Shown here piece after piece: positions 16,102-23,804 of a DNA stretch of 55,645 bases. The notes under the pieces are model-generated. The model saw only the letters and a program-made list of their open reading frames with translations. It made no database searches and was not told the DNA's origin. The DNA is from Hyphomonadaceae bacterium (GTDB lineage: Bacteria > Pseudomonadota > Alphaproteobacteria > Caulobacterales > Maricaulaceae): NCBI GenBank assembly GCA_013001295.1, contig JABDMW010000027.1:1-55645 (forward strand), in the 5' to 3' direction. Made by a program: the position numbers and the translations under genes. Positions within the stretch are counted from its first letter, which is position 1. The number at the start of each line of letters is the position of its first letter.

Positions 16102-17379
16102 ATGACAGTTTTTAGAATTGTATCTTTGGTGCTTGCGACAATTCTGGTTTCGACGCCAGCGATGGCTCAGGAGGCTGCCACAATCAATAGTGGCGATACG
16201 GCCTGGATATTGACCGCGTCTGCGCTGGTTCTGTTTATGTCGCTGCCTGGTCTAGCATTGTTTTACGGCGGACTGGTGCGCGCAAAAAACTATCTTTCCG
16301 TTCTGATGAAGGTGTTTTCGATTGCGTGTCTGGCCTCGCTTGTCTGGGTGTTTTTGGGCTATTCAATCGCATTTGGCGGCGCATCTCCCTATTTCGGCGG
16401 ATTTGATAATTTTGCGCTTCTCGGGCTGGGGCGTGATGCGGTCTCGGGGACGATGCCTGAAAGTATCTTCGTTGTTTTCCAGATGACATTTGCCGTGATC
16501 ACGCCTGCCTTGATTGTCGGTGCGTTTGTTGAGCGGGTGAAGTTTTTCCCGGTACTGGTATTTACGGCCCTGTGGCTTCTCGTGGTTTATGCGCCGGTCG
16601 TGCACTGGATATGGGCCGATACAGGCTGGTTATATGGCAAGGTACAGGATTTTGCCGGTGGGCTCGTAGTTCATGCCACGGCCGGGATCACGGCGCTGGT
16701 CTTTGTCGCCTTCCTGGGCGCGCGGAAAGGGTTCCCGAAAGAAATCCCAATGCCGCATCGTCCGGCTCATGTGTTTATCGGCGCCAGCATGCTCTGGGTC
16801 GGTTGGTACGGGTTTAACGGTGGATCAGCGCTTGCTGCTGACGGAGCCGCGGGCATGGCCATTCTTGTCACCCATATTTCCGCTTCTACAGCCGCGCTCA
16901 CTTGGGTTGTGATCGAAAGAATTCTTTACAAGAAACCAACCTTGGTCGGCGGTGTGACCGGATTGATTGCCGGCCTCGCATCGATCACACCAGCCGCCGG
17001 CGTCGTCGGACCCTTGGGCGGTTTTATAATTGGTCTGATGGGCGGATTGATTTGCTACGGCGCTGTTCATCTTATCCGGGTTAAGCTTCGATTCGATGAC
17101 AGTCTGGATGTTTTCGCCGTTCACGGGGTAGGCGGTATCCTCGGGATTTTGTTGCTGCCATTCGTGGCCGGAACGGCATTGGGTGGTGTCGGGTTCGACT
17201 CGGTCTCCGACCAGTTCATGCATCAGCTGACCGGAACCGTGGCCGTTGTTACCTGGTCTGCGATTGTCAGTGCTGTGCTCTTGTTTGTCATCAAAAAAAC
17301 TATGGGCCTTCGCCCGGATGAAGCCGAAGAGGTCCAAGGTCTGGATACGGCTCTGCATGGTGAAAGCGCGTATAATTAG
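16102..17379 (+). CDS. amt: ammonium transporter (Amt family)
   Basis: A 425-residue channel protein from the ATG at 16102, which has AAGGGG seven bases upstream; six further codons upstream are open but unlikely to be used. It begins with a cleavable signal (VSLVLATILVSTPAMAQ) and has 11 transmembrane helices. Family blocks seen: LPGLALFYGGLVRAKN, MTFAVITPALIVGAFVER, HWIWADTGWLY, DFAGGLVVHATAGITAL, and the second pore His in FAVHGVGGILG. The C-terminal tail GLRPDEAEEVQGLDTALHGESAYN in outline is the part that interacts with PII proteins. Amt genes in proteobacteria usually follow glnK; here no PII gene is adjacent. It conducts NH4+/NH3 across the inner membrane. Confidence 0.95.
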   Translation: MTVFRIVSLVLATILVSTPAMAQEAATINSGDTAWILTASALVLFMSLPGLALFYGGLVRAKNYLSVLMKVFSIACLASLVWVFLGYSIAFGGASPYFGGFDNFALLGLGRDAVSGTMPESIFVVFQMTFAVITPALIVGAFVERVKFFPVLVFTALWLLVVYAPVVHWIWADTGWLYGKVQDFAGGLVVHATAGITALVFVAFLGARKGFPKEIPMPHRPAHVFIGASMLWVGWYGFNGGSALAADGAAGMAILVTHISASTAALTWVVIERILYKKPTLVGGVTGLIAGLASITPAAGVVGPLGGFIIGLMGGLICYGAVHLIRVKLRFDDSLDVFAVHGVGGILGILLLPFVAGTALGGVGFDSVSDQFMHQLTGTVAVVTWSAIVSAVLLFVIKKTMGLRPDEAEEVQGLDTALHGESAYN

Positions 17380-17464
17380 CTTAAAGGTTTGTGCAGTGGA
17401 TCACTGACATCAGGTGACCCAATATATAAAATAGAGCGTATAGAAATTGAAACACGGAGAACGT

Positions 17465-17995
17465 ATGCGCTCATTTCTGCTTTTTATATTTGCCGCACTA
17501 ACTCAAGCTGCATGTGCCTCGACCCCGGTGGATGCAGTTCCCGTCTCTAATTTTGACGGCGAGCGTTATCTCGGTAAATGGTACGAAATTGCCCGGCTCG
17601 ATCACGGTTTTGAACGGGGATTGAGCGAAGTTACGGCAACATATTCCCGACGTGATGATGGCGGCATCAAAGTTGAAAACACAGGATGCAAGGCGGAAAA
17701 GGCCGAGTGGGAAAATGCGACTGGAAAAGCCTATTTTACCAAAGGCGCAACCACGGGTCAGCTGAAAGTCTCATTTTTCGGCCCTTTCTACGGCAAGTAT
17801 ATCGTTTTTGATCTCGACCAAGAAGATTATGAGTACGCCTATATCAGTGGCGGCACGACGAAATATTTATGGCTCTTGGCCCGCAAACCTGAAATCAGCA
17901 AACAGCGCCGCGCAGACTTCATAAGCAAGGCGAAATCGATCGGATACGCAACGGATGATTTGATTTGGGTCGAGCAAACCGGCATGTGTGGATAA
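17465..17995 (+). CDS. blc: bacterial lipocalin (Blc-like lipoprotein)
   Basis: A 176-residue protein from the ATG at 17465, preceded by GGAGA; the longer TTG start at 17447 is unlikely. The signal MRSFLLFIFAALTQAAC ends in a Cys that could be lipidated, although Gln at -3 is unusual for a lipobox. The lipocalin signature follows: NFDGERYLGKWYEIARLDHGFE, with GKWYEIAR, then VTATYS, and the closing block YAYISGGTTKYLWLLARKP. Blc proteins are outer-membrane lipoproteins binding fatty acids or lysophospholipids, usually made under stress. The spacer before it holds an imperfect hairpin (TGGATCAC/GTGACCCA). It converges on the oxygenase gene. Confidence 0.9.
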   Translation: MRSFLLFIFAALTQAACASTPVDAVPVSNFDGERYLGKWYEIARLDHGFERGLSEVTATYSRRDDGGIKVENTGCKAEKAEWENATGKAYFTKGATTGQLKVSFFGPFYGKYIVFDLDQEDYEYAYISGGTTKYLWLLARKPEISKQRRADFISKAKSIGYATDDLIWVEQTGMCG

Positions 17996-18008
17996 TCGGA
18001 CCCGACGC

Positions 18009-18665
18009 TTATTTCATCCACATGCGGCCGAGGTTGGACTGAACGCCCTGCAGCCGCGTAAAATTTTCAAATGACATATTGTCCCCTTCCAGGGCTGCGA
18101 CTTCGTTGAGTTCGTAGAGTAGATTTCTCTGCGAGACATCTGCAATGTAACTTTCAATGAAAGTGATAGCGACGTGCCGCTCACCTTTTGTGACTTCCTC
18201 AACCTGGTGGAAGGTATTGGACGGGTAAACAATTGCCGTGCCCGATTTTCCTTTAAACCGTAAATCTGATCCGCCCAGCCGGATATGCAAGGCGCCGCCG
18301 TCATAGGATTCGGGGTCTGACAGGAAAATCGTACAACTGATGTCGGCACGTAATTGGGCTTTAGCGAGCGGGATTAAAGATGCATCTGTATGGAGTCCGT
18401 AGTGCATGCCGGGTGTATAGCGGGTCATCATGGGCGGCGCGACGTTTTTGGGAAATGCAAAGTCGCGAAACTCCTGACTGACCATTAGCGAGCCCATTAA
18501 AATTTTTGATGATCGGGCATAGGCTTCATTATCATGCAGTTGCAGGTTGTTCTTCACCTTGGAATGGGGATTGCTGATTTTTCCGTCGACATAATTGGCG
18601 GAAGCGCTGATTGACTGAAGCTGTGCAATTTCTTGGCCGTTTAACAGACGGATTTCTTTGAACAT
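18009..18665 (-). CDS. Fe(II)/2-oxoglutarate-dependent PKHD-type hydroxylase (PiuC/YbiX-like)
   Basis: A 218-residue oxygenase if started at the second of two ATGs (18665), which has GAGGA six bases before it; the frame also runs further back to 18746, across what I read as the divergent promoter region. The prolyl-4-hydroxylase fold is seen: TRYTPGMHYGLHTDAS gives the HxD metal ligands, and FHQVEEVTKGERHVAITFIES gives the second His and the Arg that binds 2-oxoglutarate. PiuC-type proteins are found with TonB siderophore receptors and are often iron-regulated, yet no receptor gene is adjacent here. Substrate unknown. Divergent from the sigma-54-promoted membrane protein gene. Confidence 0.88.
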   Translation of the reverse strand: MFKEIRLLNGQEIAQLQSISASANYVDGKISNPHSKVKNNLQLHDNEAYARSSKILMGSLMVSQEFRDFAFPKNVAPPMMTRYTPGMHYGLHTDASLIPLAKAQLRADISCTIFLSDPESYDGGALHIRLGGSDLRFKGKSGTAIVYPSNTFHQVEEVTKGERHVAITFIESYIADVSQRNLLYELNEVAALEGDNMSFENFTRLQGVQSNLGRMWMK

Positions 18666-18768
18666 CATCAATCCTCGATTTCGATAAAAAAGTTCATTTA
18701 CTGAATGCGATACCATACCGGAATTCAATTCACAAAGAATTCCCATGTCGTGCGGCTCTAACTCAAAT

Positions 18769-18783
18769 TGGCATGGTTTTTGC
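18769..18783 (+). promoter_or_regulatory. sigma-54 (-24/-12) promoter
   Basis: TGGCATG-GTTT-TTGC agrees with the sigma-54 consensus TGGCACG-N4-TTGC at all but one base (T for C at the pyrimidine position, which is common). The GG and GC pairs are ten bases apart as required. Transcription would begin near 18795, leaving a 30-base leader with the AAGGGG ribosome site of the gene starting at 18825. An activator site further upstream was not identified. Confidence 0.65.
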
Positions 18784-18824
18784 GATGAACCTGAAACAAT
18801 TGGAAATCATTGAAGGGGCGCACC

Positions 18825-19142
18825 ATGACGGCACAATTTATTGTCGCATTTATCGTATTTGTATTGGCTGTTATCTTATCAGCGGATCTTTGGTTGCGGG
18901 TATTAAAACAAAATGAATTTCAAAATATCACTAATTTTTACCGGCGCGGATTTGTCACTCTGGTTTGCGGGCTAACTTTATTGATTTGGATTCAGATATT
19001 CAATCTGGCGAATTTCAATGTCACTGTTGCTCTTTTCCAAGGGGTGTCGGCTGCATTCACCGTATTTATTTTGTTTGCGTGGGGAAGATTGACCGCGCTG
19101 GGGTTGAAATTGGACGCGACACATCAATTATCGGTAGAATAA
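18825..19142 (+). CDS. small membrane protein of unknown function, sigma-54-driven
   Basis: A 105-residue protein with ATG at 18825 after AAGGGG and a six-base gap; five codons upstream are open but lie in the leader. Three hydrophobic helices are visible, about residues 4-21, 41-62 and 69-88, joined by short loops with few charges, the first loop being basic (LRVLKQNEFQNITNFYRRGF). I recognise no family. The gene stands alone: it diverges from the oxygenase gene and converges with the TPR-like gene three bases away. The near-perfect sigma-54 promoter suggests it is induced under nitrogen limitation, envelope or motility-type control. Function not assigned. Confidence 0.72.
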   Translation: MTAQFIVAFIVFVLAVILSADLWLRVLKQNEFQNITNFYRRGFVTLVCGLTLLIWIQIFNLANFNVTVALFQGVSAAFTVFILFAWGRLTALGLKLDATHQLSVE

Positions 19143-19145
19143 GAC

Positions 19146-19922
19146 CTACCAGCCCAAAAACTTTTTCGCGATTTTCTTTGCTTTTTTTGGTTCGTCGATA
19201 TTTTCGCCCAGCGACTTTGCGACGAATTGAACTTGTCGTTCGGCAGCGTTTTGCGGTTCCAATGTGCGCATATGCGCGAGAAGCTTTTCGACCTTTTTAC
19301 CATGTTGTTCGGGGTCGCTGGCATACAGCATCATGATATAATTTCCGTTGATCATGATATTATCAGGGGCACCCGATAGGGCTTGTTCAAAGTAGACAAT
19401 CCCCTCTTGCGCAGTCGCGCCAAACATCTTCTTGGCTCTTTTTGTACCGGCCTTTGCTGCCACGGCCATGTGCCAGCCACCATACAGCGCGAAACTGTTT
19501 GGGTCTTCGGCATTAGCTGCAACAGCCGTCTCAATTGTCGCCCTTATTTTTTGAGGCATTTTTTTACGCCATGCCGACAAGGGGGACATGCCGCGCCCGT
19601 AAAAGCCATAACTTATCGCGTACAAAAGCTTCGCTTCATTGTGATCCGGGTTCTTTGTCAAAATACTTTGACCAATTGCCATTGCGCGCTGGGCATCAGC
19701 TTTTTCGTCGTCGCTTTGCCCCAGTAAGATCTTCGTGTTCAGCGCCTCTGCTGCCACTAAAAGAGCTTCCGTTTCGTCGATAGCGATAGCTTGATCGAAG
19801 GCCTGTTCATAGTGACCCGACGTCAACGAGGCTTGCGCGTCCATGATATCAGCCCCCTGCGCAACATTGGCCAAGGAGATGAACAATAAGGCCGACGCCG
19901 TGAATGTGCATTTTCTGAACAT
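19146..19922 (-). CDS. exported TPR-like protein of unknown function
   Basis: About 258 residues from the ATG at 19922; six more codons lie upstream to 19940. The N-terminus MFRKCTFTASALLFISLANVAQG is a clear signal peptide cleaved after AQG, giving a periplasmic protein. The mature part is all-helical with TPR-like spacing: QASLTSGHYEQAFDQAIAI, KLLYAISYGFYGRG, EDPNSFALYGGWHMAVAAKAG, EGIVYFEQALSGAPDNIMINGNYI in part. The C-terminus is lysine-rich (EPKKAKKIAKKFLGW). I do not know the family. The lysK gene ends 31 bases upstream on the same strand, so the two may share a transcript. Confidence 0.72.
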   Translation of the reverse strand: MFRKCTFTASALLFISLANVAQGADIMDAQASLTSGHYEQAFDQAIAIDETEALLVAAEALNTKILLGQSDDEKADAQRAMAIGQSILTKNPDHNEAKLLYAISYGFYGRGMSPLSAWRKKMPQKIRATIETAVAANAEDPNSFALYGGWHMAVAAKAGTKRAKKMFGATAQEGIVYFEQALSGAPDNIMINGNYIMMLYASDPEQHGKKVEKLLAHMRTLEPQNAAERQVQFVAKSLGENIDEPKKAKKIAKKFLGW

Positions 19923-19952
19923 AAGTCCAGTATAACACAAAATTGAATAATT

Positions 19953-21557
19953 TTAAATCATACCTTTGTCGCTTAACGCCGTTCCGATCAAAGCACTGGT
20001 TTCCTTGACGCCGTAAATAGCGACAAACGAACCAAACCGAGGCCCTTGTGACTGTCCAAGTAATACTTCGTACAAGGCTTTGAACCATTCTCGCAGATTC
20101 TCAAACTCGTGGTCTTTACCGACGCTGAAGACGAGGGTTTGAAGTTCACTCGCGTCTTTGACATCACCCTTGAACGTGTCTAATCGCTTGGCCAGATCAG
20201 CCATGGCGGCGCGTTCCTGATCCGTTGGAGCGCGGTAGTTTTTGTTCGGTTTCACGAAGTCGGCGTAATAGCGGATTGCGTATTCACTTAAGCGAACCAG
20301 AACCGGATTGCTGTCCCTGTCGGCGCCATCGACATATCGTTCAATGAAGCCCCATAAAATGTCTTTGTCAGACGCATTTGACGCTGAGACAATATTTAAC
20401 ATCAAAGCAAAACTGATCGGCGGGATTATTTTTGGCGGGCGTCCTTTGTGAATATGCCAAACCGGGTTGTTGATCTGTGCGGCCTCGTCTTGTTTTGGAT
20501 AAGCGGCCAAATGTTGGTAATACTCATCTACGGCCTTCGGAATAACATCGAAAAATAGACGCTTGGCTGTCCGCGGTTTTGTATACATATACAGTGAAAG
20601 GCTTTCTGGCGTCGCATATCTAAGCCATTCGTCGATCGAGATCCCATTGCCTTTTGACTTGGATATTTTTTCGCCCTTATCGTCCAGGAAAAGCTCGTAG
20701 ACATATTGTACGGGCGGAATGGCTCCCAGTATTTTACAAATCCGCGAGTAAACAATGCTGTTGGCCTGATGGTCTTTTCCAAACATTTCAAAATCAACAC
20801 CGAGTGCCGCCCACCTCATGCCAAAATCCGGCTTCCATTGCAGCTTGGTGTTGCCGCCAGTGACTTTAAGAGTCACTTCTTTGCCATCCTCATCATCGAA
20901 TGTGATTGTGCCTGCTTTCGCGTCGACCGATTTCATCGGAACGTAAAGCACATGCCCGGTTGTTGGCGAAATCGGCAGGAAGGGTGAATATGTCGCCTGC
21001 CGTTCTTCGCCGAGCGTCGGCAGCATGACTTTCATAATATCATCAAATTTTTCCAAGGCTTTCAAGAGCATGTCGTCATAGACGCCGGCCTTGTAAAGCT
21101 CGGTGGCGGACTTGAACTCATAGGTGAACCCAAAGCCATCCAGAAATTCACAAAGCTTGGCGTTGTTATGATGACCAAAACTGTCATGACACCCGAACGG
21201 GTCAGGCACTTCTGTCAACGGTTTCCCTAAATTCTCGGTGAGCATGTCCTGCTCAGGCATATTTCCGGGCACTTTGCGCATACCGTCCATATCGTCAGAC
21301 ACGCAAAGCAGCTTCATCGGAATTTTATCATCGGTGAGAGCGCGAAAGGCTTCCATCACCATGCTGGTGCGTACAACCTCACCAAAAGTCCCGATATGCG
21401 GTAGTCCGGACGGACCATAACCCGTTTCAAATATTACCGGCCGGTCACCACGATCAATGCCGCGCTTTTTTTCAATGTCCAAGCGTTTTACGATTAGACG
21501 CGCCTGTTCAAACGGCCATGCTTTGGCTTTATCCATGATTTCTTGTGAAAATTTCAT
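19953..21557 (-). CDS. lysK: lysyl-tRNA synthetase, class I
   Basis: A 534-residue class I LysRS, the archaeal-type enzyme that replaces class II LysRS in most alphaproteobacteria. The Rossmann-fold signatures are present: GPSGLPHIG with the HIGH-like motif at residues 54-57 and KISKS at 297-301. The FGKDHQAN block near residue 259 and the helical anticodon-binding C-terminal half match the family. It charges tRNA-Lys with lysine in the cytoplasm. It is preceded by the GNAT gene and two channel genes on the same strand and followed by the exported TPR-like gene. Confidence 0.96.
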   Translation of the reverse strand: MKFSQEIMDKAKAWPFEQARLIVKRLDIEKKRGIDRGDRPVIFETGYGPSGLPHIGTFGEVVRTSMVMEAFRALTDDKIPMKLLCVSDDMDGMRKVPGNMPEQDMLTENLGKPLTEVPDPFGCHDSFGHHNNAKLCEFLDGFGFTYEFKSATELYKAGVYDDMLLKALEKFDDIMKVMLPTLGEERQATYSPFLPISPTTGHVLYVPMKSVDAKAGTITFDDEDGKEVTLKVTGGNTKLQWKPDFGMRWAALGVDFEMFGKDHQANSIVYSRICKILGAIPPVQYVYELFLDDKGEKISKSKGNGISIDEWLRYATPESLSLYMYTKPRTAKRLFFDVIPKAVDEYYQHLAAYPKQDEAAQINNPVWHIHKGRPPKIIPPISFALMLNIVSASNASDKDILWGFIERYVDGADRDSNPVLVRLSEYAIRYYADFVKPNKNYRAPTDQERAAMADLAKRLDTFKGDVKDASELQTLVFSVGKDHEFENLREWFKALYEVLLGQSQGPRFGSFVAIYGVKETSALIGTALSDKGMI

Positions 21558-21604
21558 TGCCCACTCCGGCGATTGCTCAAGTGGGCGATTTACGCGGGTA
21601 GGGG

Positions 21605-22084
21605 CTACAAATCAAGTGCCATATAGCGCGAGCACCCCAAAGGATTTTCATAATATTTTTCAATATCGGTAAAGCCGAGGTTTTCATAAATGGCATTGGC
21701 GGCGACGAGGTCTCGGTTGGTATCCAAAAGCATTCGAGTATAGCCTTGCTTGCGACCTTCTGCGATGCATCTTTCGGTCAGTTTTTGGCCCAGCTTGTGC
21801 CCGCGCCCAGCCGGTCGGCAATACAGGCGTTTTAATTCACATTCCGTTTTTGAAAACCGTTTCAGCCCGCACGCCGCGACTGGCGTTCCGTCCAATTTAG
21901 CAAGAAACAAATCGTCATACATCGCCCGAAGGTCTTTAAACTCGCGCTCGGTATCTTGAAAGCAAAGACTTTCACCCAGCGCCTCTTCTATGAATTTCAA
22001 ATATTCGAGAAACAAGCTTTCGACATGTTTGACGTCAGCGTCTGATCGCGCGAAATCTATCTCAATGGCCATTGCTCTGGTCAT
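21605..22084 (-). CDS. GNAT family N-acetyltransferase
   Basis: A 159-residue acetyltransferase of the GNAT superfamily. The acetyl-CoA site is seen as [26 protein letters not shown], where the R-x-x-G-x-G/A-type loop is [10 protein letters not shown], followed by the conserved C-terminal strand [24 protein letters not shown]. The start ATG overlaps the stop of the upstream MscS gene (ATGA), so it is translationally coupled. A second ATG four codons on (MAIEID) is an alternative start. Substrate unknown; small amines, antibiotics or protein N-termini are all possible for this superfamily. Confidence 0.87.
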   Translation of the reverse strand: MTRAMAIEIDFARSDADVKHVESLFLEYLKFIEEALGESLCFQDTEREFKDLRAMYDDLFLAKLDGTPVAACGLKRFSKTECELKRLYCRPAGRGHKLGQKLTERCIAEGRKQGYTRMLLDTNRDLVAANAIYENLGFTDIEKYYENPLGCSRYMALDL

Positions 22085-22923
22085 TTTCCCATGATCTCAA
22101 CAGCATGTGGATACGGTATCGAAATGCCGCCTTTATCAAAGGCCTCCTTGACGCTTTTCGTCAAATCAAACATCACATCCCAATAATGCTCCGGTTTGCA
22201 CCAGACACGCATCTGAATATCGACCGAACTTTCACCTAAATTGGAAACTTTTGCCCACGGCGCGTCGGGGGTGCGCAGCACGTGCTCATGTTTGGCGGCT
22301 GTGTCTTTAATAATCTTGATCGCCTTGTCCATATCGTCATCATAATCGATTCCAAAATCCACATCAACGCGACGGAATTCTTGCGACGTGAAGTTTTTAA
22401 TCGTTGATCGCCACGCGTCTCCATTGGCCAAAGTCAACTTCACATTATCGAGCGTGCGTAAGACGGTTGTGAAAATGTTGATATCGTCGACTATGCCTTC
22501 AACGCCGTTAACTTCGACGTAATCTCCGACTTTGTAAGGCCGGAAAACCATCAGAAGAATGCCGGCTGCGACATTGCTCATTGTCCCTTGCAAGGCAAGG
22601 CCGACCGCTAAAGTCATGGCAGCCAAGACTGTGAATATTTTTGCAATTTCGACACCCAGCACACTGACTGCAGCTAAGATCGTCGCAATTAAAATGGCGT
22701 ACTTTACCAGTGAGGCAGTGACACTTCCGATAGTGGTGTCAATTTTTTTGCTGTCTGTCGTGCGTTTGAGTAAAATTTTGTAAAACCGGCCTGCGATAGC
22801 TGAGCCAATCCATAACAAGAATAGCGCCAGAATAATTTTAGGTGCGAATACGATAATGTTCTCAAGAGCAAGATTACTATACTTATCCCAATAGGTCTGA
22901 GTGGTTTCTGCAAGTCCATCCAT
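22081..22923 (-). CDS. mechanosensitive channel, MscS family (copy 2)
   Basis: A 280-residue small-conductance mechanosensitive channel of simple MscS size. Three transmembrane helices lie within the first 130 residues; the pore helix is the Gly/Ala-rich FTVLAAMTLAVGLALQGTMSNVAAG region (in part), followed by the beta-domain block LMVFRPYKVGDYVEVNG and the cytoplasmic alpha/beta domain ending in ISIPYPHAVEI. It releases solutes on hypo-osmotic shock. It starts two bases after the stop of a paralogous channel gene and its stop overlaps the GNAT gene. The two channels share most of the cytoplasmic domain pattern, indicating a tandem duplication. Confidence 0.93.
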   Translation of the reverse strand: MDGLAETTQTYWDKYSNLALENIIVFAPKIILALFLLWIGSAIAGRFYKILLKRTTDSKKIDTTIGSVTASLVKYAILIATILAAVSVLGVEIAKIFTVLAAMTLAVGLALQGTMSNVAAGILLMVFRPYKVGDYVEVNGVEGIVDDINIFTTVLRTLDNVKLTLANGDAWRSTIKNFTSQEFRRVDVDFGIDYDDDMDKAIKIIKDTAAKHEHVLRTPDAPWAKVSNLGESSVDIQMRVWCKPEHYWDVMFDLTKSVKEAFDKGGISIPYPHAVEIMGK

Positions 22924-22925
22924 GA

Positions 22926-23744
22926 CTAAGTGTCCTTCTGAAGTATAACGGCGTGCGGGTATGGAATTTCCACGCCAGCCGCATCCAATGCTTTTTTGAC
23001 GTTATAAGACATGTCCATCTTGATTTTGCGGTGATCGTCAGTGTCACACCACACACGAAGCTGTATGATAACTGCGGATTCACCGAGACCGACGACTTTG
23101 GCCCACGGCGAGGGGTCTTTATAAATGCGATCATCTCCATCTGTGGCCTTCAGGATCGCTTCTATTGCCATGTTGAGATCTGCGTCATAGCTGACACCGA
23201 AATCCATATCGAGACGCCGATCTCCGAATACTGTAAAGTTTTTGATTGTATTACCGATCGCATCGCCATTGGCGACGATGATTTCGACCTTATCGCGTGT
23301 TGTCATACGCGTATTGAACATGCCGAGACTCTCGACAACGCCTTTAGTGCCGTTGAGTTCAACATCATCGCCGATATTATACGGTCGGAATAAAATAAGC
23401 AGTATTCCGGAGGCCAAATCTCCGAGTGCACCTTGCAATGCAAAACCGAGGGCCAGAACCAATGCCGCAAAAATAGAAGCGAGAAAACCAAGTTGGATGT
23501 CAAGGGCGGTCAACGCTGCGACAATGATAAGCGCCAAGCCGACAAACTGGATGGTGGAGGTGAAAAAACCTGCCAGGGTGGCATCTATATTTGGGATTTT
23601 TAAAGCCGTTTTATGAACAACTTTCATGGCACGTTTCAAAATAATCCGGCCAATGAAAAAAATCGCCAAAGCCAACAATAGTTTTGGCGCAAATGTAATG
23701 AGCAAATCAGGGATTTGGTTGAGTTTCGAAACTAAAATATCCAT
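22926..23744 (-). CDS. mechanosensitive channel, MscS family (copy 1)
   Basis: A 272-residue MscS family channel. The N-terminal helix sits in KLLLALAIFFIGRIIL, and the pore helix region reads FAALVLALGFALQGALGDLASG, followed by LILFRPYNIGDDVELNG and the cytoplasmic vestibule domain ending VEIPYPHAVIL. It is the first gene of a coupled set: the second MscS gene begins two bases after its stop and GNAT overlaps that one. The upstream 60 bases are A+T-rich and probably hold the promoter; the PodJ-like gene ends there on the same strand. Acts in the inner membrane as an osmotic safety valve. Confidence 0.93.
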   Translation of the reverse strand: MDILVSKLNQIPDLLITFAPKLLLALAIFFIGRIILKRAMKVVHKTALKIPNIDATLAGFFTSTIQFVGLALIIVAALTALDIQLGFLASIFAALVLALGFALQGALGDLASGILLILFRPYNIGDDVELNGTKGVVESLGMFNTRMTTRDKVEIIVANGDAIGNTIKNFTVFGDRRLDMDFGVSYDADLNMAIEAILKATDGDDRIYKDPSPWAKVVGLGESAVIIQLRVWCDTDDHRKIKMDMSYNVKKALDAAGVEIPYPHAVILQKDT

Positions 23745-23804
23745 GGTCGCCCTTAATTGAGTGCCATATTTATAATTAGTTTATTGCAAAATTGAAGAAA
23801 ATTT

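Noticed and set aside
17396-17425. Hairpin between the ammonium transporter and lipocalin genes as terminator
   Set aside because: The stem has an A-C mismatch and no T-run follows; left as unexplained.
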